Assembly (NCBI GenBank): GCA_029864335.1
Contig: JAOTTS010000006.1
Span: forward strand, 1 to 64,000
Origin: Candidatus Nitrosopumilus sp.
GTDB taxonomy: Archaea > Thermoproteota > Nitrososphaeria > Nitrososphaerales > Nitrosopumilaceae
DNA: 64,000 bases
Reading direction: 5' to 3'
Below the pieces are notes generated by a model, which saw nothing but the letters and a program-made list of their open reading frames with translations, had not been told where the DNA came from and did no database searches. Below are positions 43,518-51,652 of the stretch, in pieces; positions within the stretch are counted from its first letter, which is position 1; every line of letters starts with the position of its first letter. The translations under genes and the position numbers were made by a program.

Positions 43518-44274
43518 TGTATTCTTTGTTGGATGTGGCCCTGGAGATCCTGATCTAATTACAATTAAAGCTAAAAAAATAATTCAGAATGCAGATGTAG
43601 TAGTTTATTCTGGATCTTTAATTCCAGAACCAGTTTTGAAATTTTGTAAAAAAGGAAAACTCTATGATGCAGCAAAACTAGTAAGGGAAGAAATTTTTGA
43701 ACTGTTATATAAAAATGCAAAAAAAGACAAACTTGTTGTGAGATTACATGATGGTGATCCATCAATTTATGGCGCAATTAAAGAACAAATTGATAATCTT
43801 GAGAAAAAAGGAATCAAATCAGTTGTTGTGCCTGGTATAACTGCATTTCTAGCCTCAGCTGCAGCCCTTGGAACTCAGCTAACTCTTCCTGGTGTTACTC
43901 AGACAATTATAGTTACAAGAGCAGAATCTAGAACCAAAGTTCCTAAACATGAAAAAATATCTGAACTTGCAAAACATAAAGCTACATTGATCTTTTATCT
44001 CAGTGTACACTTACTTTCTAAACTAGTAAAAGAAGCAATAGCAGGTGGGTATAAAAAAACAACACCAGTTGCAGTTGTATATCATGCTAGCTGGAAAGAT
44101 CAAAAAATAATTAAAGGAACACTTGAAAATATTATTAATAAAATTAAAGAGGAAAAAATTACTAGAACAGCAATTATAATAATTAGTGATGTAATTGATC
44201 CAAAAACATATGAATATTCTAAACTATATGATAAAAAATTTAGTCATGGTTACAGAAAAGCTAAAGTCAAATAG
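43510..44274 (+). CDS. cbiF: Cobalt-precorrin-4 C11-methyltransferase
   Basis: 254 residues. VFFVGCGPGDPDLITIKAKK, YSGSLIPEPVL and LHDGDPSIYGAIKEQ fit CbiF/CobM; VVPGITAFLASAAAL is the SAM region. GTG start 43510 lies inside the end of cbiL. The C-terminus overlaps the convergent racemase-like gene by 8 bp. It methylates C11 of the ring in the same path as CbiE, T and L. Confidence 0.9.
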   Translation: MSDVFFVGCGPGDPDLITIKAKKIIQNADVVVYSGSLIPEPVLKFCKKGKLYDAAKLVREEIFELLYKNAKKDKLVVRLHDGDPSIYGAIKEQIDNLEKKGIKSVVVPGITAFLASAAALGTQLTLPGVTQTIIVTRAESRTKVPKHEKISELAKHKATLIFYLSVHLLSKLVKEAIAGGYKKTTPVAVVYHASWKDQKIIKGTLENIINKIKEEKITRTAIIIISDVIDPKTYEYSKLYDKKFSHGYRKAKVK

Positions 44275-45031
44275 ATAAAAAATTTACTTTATTTTTAATC
44301 CCGATATTTTTTAATTTGTTTTGAAATTTTTTGGTATCTCCCGATGTAAATATTTTCAATGTATTTCTTTTTGATTGTTTATTTTTAATTTTTAAAAAAA
44401 TCTTTTTTGCAATTATATTTCCTGGATCTAGAAATTTAACATATGGATATTCTTTTTCTAATAATGGTTTCAAAAATGGCAAATGAGTACTAGATAATGT
44501 TATTGTATCAATACCATTTTGAGATATTTTTTGATCTAAAATTTTTTTGATAATTTTTTTACAATATTGTTTATTTGTAATAAATTTTCCACATTCAACT
44601 AATTCTACAAGATCAGAAGCATTTATCTTAATAATTTTCAAAGATTTTAGAAAATTATTTTTTTTAATGTATTGATTCAAACCTTCACTGTTAATTGCAC
44701 TCTCTGTTGCTAGTATTGCAATTTGTTTTGTTTTGGATATCTTTTTAGCATAATCTAATGGCGGTTTTACATCAATTATTTTCTGTGTTGCCAAATTAAG
44801 CATTAGACTTGGTGTATTAGATGCAACAACTATGTAAGCTGGTGAAAATTGTTTCTGCAATAGACTGATATTTTTTTCTATTATTTTATTTAATTGAGCA
44901 TGTGATTTTGTTCCATAAGGATAATTTTGACTATCTGCAAAATAGATAATTTCAGCCTTGAATATTTTTTGCATTGCACAAATAATGGATAATGAGCCTA
45001 AACCAGAATCAAAAATTGCAATTCTTATCAC
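44267..45031 (-). CDS. Glutamate racemase-like protein lacking both catalytic cysteines
   Basis: 254 residues. The fold is clearly Asp/Glu racemase (MurI): IAIFDSGLGSLSI, YFADSQNYPYGTKS and the second-lobe pattern are all in place. The two catalytic cysteines are not: the first motif reads VVASNTPSL (MurI: VACNTASA, Ser71 here) and the second ITLSSTHLPFL (MurI: LGCTHYPLL). Asp8/Ser9, Asn72, Thr73 and the Thr-His are retained. Racemisation by the usual two-base cysteine mechanism is therefore not expected. These archaea lack peptidoglycan, so a role in D-glutamate supply is not obvious. It is next to cobalamin genes on the opposite strand; no functional link is visible. Confidence 0.8.
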   Translation of the reverse strand: MIRIAIFDSGLGSLSIICAMQKIFKAEIIYFADSQNYPYGTKSHAQLNKIIEKNISLLQKQFSPAYIVVASNTPSLMLNLATQKIIDVKPPLDYAKKISKTKQIAILATESAINSEGLNQYIKKNNFLKSLKIIKINASDLVELVECGKFITNKQYCKKIIKKILDQKISQNGIDTITLSSTHLPFLKPLLEKEYPYVKFLDPGNIIAKKIFLKIKNKQSKRNTLKIFTSGDTKKFQNKLKNIGIKNKVNFLSI

Positions 45032-45135
45032 AATTAATCTTAAAAGATCTTGAATAATATTTGTTAACTTTATTTACTCTAAAGTTGATCTAAATCCACA
45101 CCGTCAATTAAGACTAAATTTCTAAACTTGCAATC

Positions 45136-45786
45136 ATGCCAAACTTCGATAAGACTTGGGCTCGGCAAGAGACCCAAAGCGTAACTGGCAAACTCCGTGA
45201 AGCAGTAAAGCCTCAAGGTGCATTAAAACCACGAATTCAAACTGCAGTAAACAAACTACAAGTCCAAATATCAAAAATGGACTCTATGTTAGGTAAACTG
45301 CATGAAAGAGATACGCAACTCTTTCAAAGAGTCGTGACTGCAATGCAGCAACATGATACTAGCACAAGTAGAGTTTTGTCTAACGAATTAGCTGAAATTC
45401 GTAAAGTTACAAAGATGCTCGGCAATGCAAGAATGTCATTAGAACAAGTCCAACTAAGACTGACAACTATTCATGATCTTGGTGATGCTATGGTAGCAAT
45501 TGGACCAGCAATGTCTACAATGAAGGGATTGAAGTCATCGCTAGGAAGATTCATGCCAGAAGCTGATTCAGAATTGAATAGTATGACCCAGACACTTAAT
45601 GGACTTATGATGGATTCTTTGGCAGGAGATTCATTTAACATGGAATCTGATGTTTCAAGTGAAGAAACCGAAAAGATTCTACAAGAAGCATCTGCAGTAG
45701 CCGAACAACAGATAGGAGATAAATTCCCCTCTGTACCATCTTCAACTGGACTTTCGTCACAATCCTCTACTTCCACCTTTGAGTAG
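45136..45786 (+). CDS. cdvB: ESCRT-III-like cell division protein CdvB, paralogue 2
   Basis: 216 residues. Same plan as the protein at 20454: N-terminal TGKLREAVKPQGALKPRIQT (basic helix 1), SMLGKLHERDTQLFQRVV, ARMSLEQVQLRLTTIHDLGD and an acidic C-terminal part (EEILQEASAVAEQQIGDKFP in outline). It is probably a filament subunit in division. Like its paralogue it lacks a CdvA-binding winged helix. Start ATG 45136; upstream about 100 bp carry AT-rich promoter sequence. Standing alone, it may have its own control, separate from the 20454 copy. Confidence 0.87.
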   Translation: MPNFDKTWARQETQSVTGKLREAVKPQGALKPRIQTAVNKLQVQISKMDSMLGKLHERDTQLFQRVVTAMQQHDTSTSRVLSNELAEIRKVTKMLGNARMSLEQVQLRLTTIHDLGDAMVAIGPAMSTMKGLKSSLGRFMPEADSELNSMTQTLNGLMMDSLAGDSFNMESDVSSEETEKILQEASAVAEQQIGDKFPSVPSSTGLSSQSSTSTFE

Positions 45787-45833
45787 ACAGATAGGACGAA
45801 TTGTTCATTCTTTTTGTTTTAATTTCAAAGAAA

Positions 45834-47000
45834 TTATGATAGTAATTTCTCTTTAAAAGTCCATTTTTTGTTTAAAACAAAGTTTCCAAATGCTGCAGTT
45901 ATTACAGCCAAAATTAAGGCTAATGGATAAGATACTTCGTTACTATCTACAAGAAAATAGACTACTCCTAATTGTACTAAGGCACCTAATGAGCTAAACA
46001 TTGCAAACTTTCCATATTGGGAAATTGTCTTTTTTATGCTGAAATCCCTGTCTCCAAATGTCCATGTTTTGTTTAAAATAAAATTTGTAGAAATTGATGC
46101 AGCTATTCCTATAACATTTGCATGTAAATACCATAAATCAGAAATTCCTCCAGCAAACAGTAATGAAATCATATAATTTACAATAAATCCTGAAGCTCCA
46201 ACTGTGTAGAACCTTCCTGCTTTATACAGAAATTTGACAGATGAGCGTTTTTCCTGTTTTTCGTATGGTTTACCATATCGATATAATTTCCAAACGGATC
46301 TGTAATAATCAAAAATTGTTTTCATAGTTAATTTACTAGATCCTAATTCTCTGTCTTGAAAAGTATATGGAATTTCTTTGATGTTAACATCTCTTGTTTT
46401 TACTAGAATTTCTAAAAGAATTTTGTAACCAATAGCATCAATGTTTAATCCTTTGATGATATTTCGTTTGAATGCAAAAAAGCCAGACATCGGATCTTTT
46501 GTATTTATTCCCAATCCTTTTTTTGCAATTAAAGTTGCAAATTTACTCATAATTTTTCTTTTTAATGACCATCCCTGAATTTTTCCACCCTTGATATAAC
46601 GTGATGCTACCACAATATCATATTGATATTTTTTTATTGATTCAATTAGTTTTGGAATAATTTGTGGCGGATGAGAAAAGTCACTATCCATCACTACGAT
46701 TGTATCTCCTTTAGCCTGTTGAATTCCGTTAAGGATTGCAGAGCCAAGACCATCCTTGGCTTTTCTATGGATAATTTCTATAGTATAATCTGCAATTTTT
46801 TTAACATTTTTCAAATAATCTTCTACTAACCTTCCTGTTCCATCAGGGGAGTTATCATCAACTACAATTGCTTGTGTTGGGACATTTTTTGGTAATATCT
46901 CTCCAATAGAACGTAAAATCTTGATAATATTTTCAGATTCATTGTATGTAGGAATTATTATAGAAATCTGACTGCTCTCACCAATTCTTTGTTTTAACAT
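45834..47000 (-). CDS. Dolichyl-phosphate mannosyltransferase-like glycosyltransferase with GtrA-like domain
   Basis: 388 residues. Residues about 12-235 are GT2 (GT-A fold): SIIIPTYNESENIIKIL, VVDDNSPDGTGRLVEDYL, VVMDSDFSHPPQIIPKL (the DSD metal motif) and the family FRDRELGSSKLTMKT-like YTFQDRELGSSKLTMK. Residues about 250-385 are four membrane helices of GtrA type (RFYTVGASGFIVNYMISLLF; ASISTNFILNKTWTF). Together it should load a polyprenyl phosphate with a sugar for N-glycosylation; AglB at 59 kb is the likely user. Start ATG 47000. Confidence 0.88.
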   Translation of the reverse strand: MLKQRIGESSQISIIIPTYNESENIIKILRSIGEILPKNVPTQAIVVDDNSPDGTGRLVEDYLKNVKKIADYTIEIIHRKAKDGLGSAILNGIQQAKGDTIVVMDSDFSHPPQIIPKLIESIKKYQYDIVVASRYIKGGKIQGWSLKRKIMSKFATLIAKKGLGINTKDPMSGFFAFKRNIIKGLNIDAIGYKILLEILVKTRDVNIKEIPYTFQDRELGSSKLTMKTIFDYYRSVWKLYRYGKPYEKQEKRSSVKFLYKAGRFYTVGASGFIVNYMISLLFAGGISDLWYLHANVIGIAASISTNFILNKTWTFGDRDFSIKKTISQYGKFAMFSSLGALVQLGVVYFLVDSNEVSYPLALILAVITAAFGNFVLNKKWTFKEKLLS

Positions 47001-47052
47001 CCTACTCGATCACAAAATTTGATGGATATTAAAACTTAATTCTGTTTAATCA

Positions 47053-48510
47053 CTAAGGAAATGCTACAGATTCAGAGAGAATTGAATCTACTTCATTTAC
47101 GTCTATTCTAGTTTGTTCCATAGAGTCCCTTCTTCTAATTGTTACAGTTTCATCTTCCAATGTCTGGTGATCAATAGTTATTGCAAAGGGAGCTCCAATT
47201 TCATCCAGTCTTCTATATCTTCTACCTATTGCTCCAGAATGATCCAAAAATACATCAAATTTTCTTTTTATGTGTAGAAAAATCTCATCTGTTTTCTCCT
47301 TTAATCCGTCTTTTTTTACCAATGATAGTATTCCAACATGAATAGGAGCTAGATATGGCTTGAGAGATAACACAATTCTCTCATGTTCTTTATCATCTTT
47401 TAGACTGTGCTCCAAAATTGTGTATAGACTTCTGTCAATTCCCATTGAAATCTCAAAGACATGAGGTAAAACTTTTTCATCATTATCCATTACCTCAAAT
47501 TTCTCCTTACTTTTTGTTGAATGACTAGATAAATCATAGTCCGATCTATAGTTACATGCAACAAGTTCTAGCCATCCAATTGTAGTTTCTACTTCAAAAT
47601 CAAACGCAACTTCGGCGTAGAATGCCTTTTCTTTATCACCAAGTTTTCTAAATCTGCTTTTTGAAATATCAACTCCTGTTTTTTCATAAAATTCAGTTAA
47701 TATCCCCAAGTAATATGCAACAAACTTGTTTGGGATAATTCCTGACTCTACTGCTTCTTTGCATGTCATAGAGACAGGTTCGGAATCTATTTGAACTCGA
47801 ATTACTATTTTTTCAATTTCTAAAAAGTTTTCCACCTCCTGTAATTTTTTTGGATTACAAAACACTTCAATTTCTGCCTGGTAAAATTCTCTTAAGCGCA
47901 ACAGACTTTGTCTTGGTGCTATCTCATTTCTGAAACTCTTTCCAACCTGAGCAATTCCTAAAGGAAGTTTTCCTCGCATGGTCTTAAACAGTCTTGGAAA
48001 ATCTACAAAGATTGATTGACAAGTTTCTGGTCTAAGATATGCTTCTTCTTCTTGAGGACCAATACCAACTTTAAACATCATATTGAATTTTTTGGTCTTA
48101 TCAAAGTCTCCTTTACATTTAGGGCACTTTATGTTGTTTTGTGAAATGGCATTATCAAATTCATTCAAATCTGCACTTTCAGGAATTTCAACTTGTGCAA
48201 TTTCAGCAATTGTTCTATCTGCTCTAAATGTAGAATTACATTTTGTACATTTGATTATAGGATCAGCAAAATTTCCAAGATGACCTGATGCCTCAAAAAC
48301 TGATTTTGACATAATTTGGGAGCCATCAATCTCAAGCATTCCATCTCGTCTGACAAGCTCTCTTCTCCAAAGTTCAAGGAATTTATTTTTTAATCCTACT
48401 CCAGATGGTCCATATTCCCAAAACCCCGCATGTGCATCTGCATATACTTCACAGCTAGGAAAATAAAATCCACGTTCAAGTGCCAATTTCATTACATCTT
48501 CATAATTCAT
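47053..48510 (-). CDS. glyS: Glycyl-tRNA synthetase (class II, alpha2 type)
   Basis: 485 residues. Motif 1 region VYADAHAGFWEYGPSGVGLK, motif 2 GIAQVGKSFRNEIAPRQSLLRLREFYQAE and motif 3 IDRSLYTILEH with the ATP-binding Arg. The insertion between 85 and 140 carries cysteines (KCTKCNST and IKCPKCKGD), possibly a zinc site. The C-terminal anticodon-binding domain ends around VDSILSESVAFP. A tRNA-Gly (CCC) is encoded in the same window, 8 kb away. Downstream is the glycosyltransferase; upstream is nfo, 31 bp away. Confidence 0.93.
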   Translation of the reverse strand: MNYEDVMKLALERGFYFPSCEVYADAHAGFWEYGPSGVGLKNKFLELWRRELVRRDGMLEIDGSQIMSKSVFEASGHLGNFADPIIKCTKCNSTFRADRTIAEIAQVEIPESADLNEFDNAISQNNIKCPKCKGDFDKTKKFNMMFKVGIGPQEEEAYLRPETCQSIFVDFPRLFKTMRGKLPLGIAQVGKSFRNEIAPRQSLLRLREFYQAEIEVFCNPKKLQEVENFLEIEKIVIRVQIDSEPVSMTCKEAVESGIIPNKFVAYYLGILTEFYEKTGVDISKSRFRKLGDKEKAFYAEVAFDFEVETTIGWLELVACNYRSDYDLSSHSTKSKEKFEVMDNDEKVLPHVFEISMGIDRSLYTILEHSLKDDKEHERIVLSLKPYLAPIHVGILSLVKKDGLKEKTDEIFLHIKRKFDVFLDHSGAIGRRYRRLDEIGAPFAITIDHQTLEDETVTIRRRDSMEQTRIDVNEVDSILSESVAFP

Positions 48511-48541
48511 TATTCAATTCCTTCATCCATGAAATAAATTT

Positions 48542-49381
48542 CTACGCAAATTCCTTTGCTTTTTTAATATTCTCAAAGTCATCTCTTTCATCATCAATAG
48601 GTGTCTCCAAAATTATTGGAATTTTTTCCTTGTTTGCAAACTTTACTATGGCAGAAATTCCTTTCTTTCCAATTCCTCCTAATCCTAAATGATAATGTCT
48701 ATCCAAATTACAGCCAAGTTCACCTTTTGCATCATTTAGATGCAAAATTTTTAAATTCTCAATTCCAACATACTTATCAAATTTAAAAAATGTTTCCTTT
48801 ACTTTTTCCTCTGTTCGTAGATCATATCCTGCAACAAATGCATGACAAGAATCAATACAGACACCAAATTTTTTTGCAGGCTTTAATTGCTTAAAGATTT
48901 CACCCAACTGTTTAAAGTCAGAACCCACAGAATTTTTCTGACCTGCAGTGTTCTCTAATAAAATTACTACATCATTTTTTGTTTTTCCAGCTTTTGTCAA
49001 CCCCTCAACAAGGCGTTTAATTCCTGTTTCTTCTCCAGTTCCTAAATGGCTTCCAAGATGTGTTACAAGATATGGAATTCCCAACTGTGCACATCTCTCA
49101 ACTTCATTAATCAAACTGTTTACTGATTTTTTAAATCCATCATCTTTTGGTGATGCAAGATTTGGTAAATATGGCATATGTGCACATGTTGCAAATCTGT
49201 CAATTTTACTTGCCTTTAATTTTGATTTGAAATTTATAATACCTTCTTTTGATAGTTCCTTTGCATGCCATCCTCTTGGATTTCTAGTAAATATCTGAAA
49301 AGCAGAACACTCTCTCTCCACTGCATTGTCTACTGCTTTATCAATTGATCCTGAAATTGAGACGTGACAACCGATCTGCAT
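48542..49381 (-). CDS. nfo: Endonuclease IV (AP endonuclease)
   Basis: 279 residues from the ATG at 49381 (MQIGCHVSISGSIDKAVDNA). It cuts DNA 5' of abasic sites using three zinc ions. TIM-barrel ligands are seen in HVSISG, AHMPYLPNLAS, THLGSHLGTG, ENTAGQ (Glu), CIDSCHAFVAGYD, LNDAKGELGCNLDRHYHLG and a late ETP. A TTG nine bases upstream is possible but less likely. The gene is in line with glyS on the same strand. Confidence 0.9.
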   Translation of the reverse strand: MQIGCHVSISGSIDKAVDNAVERECSAFQIFTRNPRGWHAKELSKEGIINFKSKLKASKIDRFATCAHMPYLPNLASPKDDGFKKSVNSLINEVERCAQLGIPYLVTHLGSHLGTGEETGIKRLVEGLTKAGKTKNDVVILLENTAGQKNSVGSDFKQLGEIFKQLKPAKKFGVCIDSCHAFVAGYDLRTEEKVKETFFKFDKYVGIENLKILHLNDAKGELGCNLDRHYHLGLGGIGKKGISAIVKFANKEKIPIILETPIDDERDDFENIKKAKEFA

Positions 49382-49464
49382 GTTTAACAATTTTCTTAAA
49401 ACATAATTTAAACCAGCATCAACCCAAAAACCAGATTTTTATGTAAATTAAGTAAATTATTATC

Positions 49465-50490
49465 ATGATTGCATTAGGCCAGGATGAAATAGCAAAGTAT
49501 CCATTCTTGGCAGATGCTGGACAATATCTCAAAGATAAGGGATTTTCATTAGAACAGTTTGGAACAGATCCTGATCTAAAACAACTCATAGACAAGGCAT
49601 ATGATAGAATCCTAGTAGCAGCAGATGGAAAAATCTACAAGTCGGATCTAATTGAAGATCATGTCTCAAAAGAGGCAGCGCTTCCAAGAGAAGTTTTTTC
49701 ATTTCTATTGGCTATTGTACTGCTAAAACTATGTGGTATGCATACTCTTATCAAGAGATTTGCACTAGCAGAAGCTAGACGTGCAGAAAAGTATCTTGAA
49801 AGAGATCTCTCAAATATTTCAGATGAATCAAAAAAAGAACTGGCAATTAGAGTAATTGATGATCTCTTTTCAGTTCAGGTTGAAAAACAAGATGATTATT
49901 TTGTAATTCCAGTATCTGATTATCTTAAACATTCAATAAATTTTCATGAAAGAGAATGGAAATTAATCAATAGACATATAGAAAATGGATTGGTATTTTT
50001 AACTCCACATGAAACAGTTCGATTGATAAGAAAAGAATTAGGAACATATATCAATTCAAAAATTATCAATGCAAAAACTCCTGCAATGATTCCTGGATTT
50101 GAAGATTCAGTAAACAAACTTGCATTACTATCTAAAAAATTTGCAACTTTTACTGTAACCACTGGAGAATATCCACCATGCATTAAACACGCAATTGATG
50201 TACTTGAGAAAGGTGAAAATCTGCCACACTCTGGAAGATTCATGTTAGCAACTTTTCTTCTATCAAAGGGTCAAACAGTTAATCAAATTGCACCACTATT
50301 CAAAAACGCTCCTGACTACAATCAACGCATTACACTGTATCAACTGAATCATCTAGCAGGAACTTCTGGAAGTGGAACTCAATATTCTTGTCCTTCATGT
50401 GAGAAACTAAAAACACAAAGTCTCTGTTTTGCAACATCAGAATGTGATAATATCATCAATCCATTACAATTTGGAAAGAAGAGAAAATAA
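49465..50490 (+). CDS. priL: DNA primase large subunit
   Basis: 341 residues. It partners PriS to make RNA/DNA primers. The iron-sulfur cysteines are spaced in PPCIKHAID, a region ending SCPSCEKLKTQSLCF and a distal CDN. An N-terminal helical domain (KYPFLADAGQYLKDKGFSLE) precedes it. The stop overlaps the start of priS by one base (TAATG), so they are made in equal amounts. Confidence 0.92.
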   Translation: MIALGQDEIAKYPFLADAGQYLKDKGFSLEQFGTDPDLKQLIDKAYDRILVAADGKIYKSDLIEDHVSKEAALPREVFSFLLAIVLLKLCGMHTLIKRFALAEARRAEKYLERDLSNISDESKKELAIRVIDDLFSVQVEKQDDYFVIPVSDYLKHSINFHEREWKLINRHIENGLVFLTPHETVRLIRKELGTYINSKIINAKTPAMIPGFEDSVNKLALLSKKFATFTVTTGEYPPCIKHAIDVLEKGENLPHSGRFMLATFLLSKGQTVNQIAPLFKNAPDYNQRITLYQLNHLAGTSGSGTQYSCPSCEKLKTQSLCFATSECDNIINPLQFGKKRK

Positions 50491-51611
50491 TGCAAGAATC
50501 TGATATAAAATTCTTAGAAGAATCATTCAAAAAATATTATTTTGAGCATTTTGATCTTATTCGAGTACCTGAAAGAACATCAGAGCGAGAATTTGGATAT
50601 CAAAAATTCAATTCAGGAATGACTCGTCATATCCAAATCAAAGATGATAAAGAATTACATCTATTATTTATGCAAAATGTGCCATCTGACGTTTATTGTT
50701 CAAATGCATATTACTCATTTCCAAATTTACCAATGAATGAAAAAGATTGGAAAGAGGCAGATCTTATCTTTGATATTGATGCAAAAGATCTCAATTTACT
50801 ATGTAGAGAAAGTCATACAATATCAATATGTAATGAATGCAATGAAATCTCAAAAAAATTAAAACAATGCAGAAAATGTAATTCAACAAAATTAGAAAAA
50901 AAATCTTTACCGTGCAAAAATTGTATTGATTCATCAAAAGATGAAGTATTTAAATTATTTAAAATTCTAGTTGATGATTTTGCAATAAATAAGGAAAACA
51001 TACATGTCTATTTTTCTGGTAATGAAGGTTTTCATGTTTATGTGTATAATTCACAATTCCAACAAATAGGTTCTAGAGAAAGATCAGAACTGTCTGATTA
51101 TATCATGTTACGTGGTGCTATTCCTGAAACTTTTGGAATGAAGAAATTCAAACCAAATCGTTCATCTTTTCCAGACTTTGATGACAAAGGATGGAAAGGA
51201 AGATTCTCAAAATATATGTATGGAACAAAATCAAAACGTTCAAAAATTATTTCTGAATTACTTGTAAATGGTTATTCTTCTTTTCAAAAAACACTCGATA
51301 ATGTATCTGAAAATATTGGAGTAAAAATTGATCCAAATGTTACCATGGATATTCATAGAATTTTTAGATTGCCTGGTTCTATTAACAGCAAAAGTGGTCT
51401 TACAAAAATTCTTTGTAAAGATATATCAAAATTTGATCCATATAATGAAGCATCCTTTCTTAGTGATGATACTATAGAAATTTTAGCAAATTCTCCACTA
51501 GAATTTAAATTAAAAAACAAAAAATTCGGGCCATACAACAATGAAAAAGTAACCGTTCCAATATTTGCAGCAGTCTATATGATTTGTAAAAAATTGGCAA
51601 GAATTGCTTAA
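50490..51611 (+). CDS. priS: DNA primase small (catalytic) subunit
   Basis: 373 residues. Catalytic Asp pair is in DLIFDIDAKDLN; a zinc knuckle follows (SICNECNEISKKLKQCRKCN and CKNCID). Conserved HVYFSGNEGFHVYV and MDIHRIFRLPGSINSKSGL are seen in the C-terminal half. It starts 1 bp into the end of priL. Together they start DNA strands in replication. Confidence 0.93.
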   Translation: MQESDIKFLEESFKKYYFEHFDLIRVPERTSEREFGYQKFNSGMTRHIQIKDDKELHLLFMQNVPSDVYCSNAYYSFPNLPMNEKDWKEADLIFDIDAKDLNLLCRESHTISICNECNEISKKLKQCRKCNSTKLEKKSLPCKNCIDSSKDEVFKLFKILVDDFAINKENIHVYFSGNEGFHVYVYNSQFQQIGSRERSELSDYIMLRGAIPETFGMKKFKPNRSSFPDFDDKGWKGRFSKYMYGTKSKRSKIISELLVNGYSSFQKTLDNVSENIGVKIDPNVTMDIHRIFRLPGSINSKSGLTKILCKDISKFDPYNEASFLSDDTIEILANSPLEFKLKNKKFGPYNNEKVTVPIFAAVYMICKKLARIA

Positions 51612-51652
51612 TTTTGCTGGTAAGACATTAATTTACCAAATCTTAACAAAAT

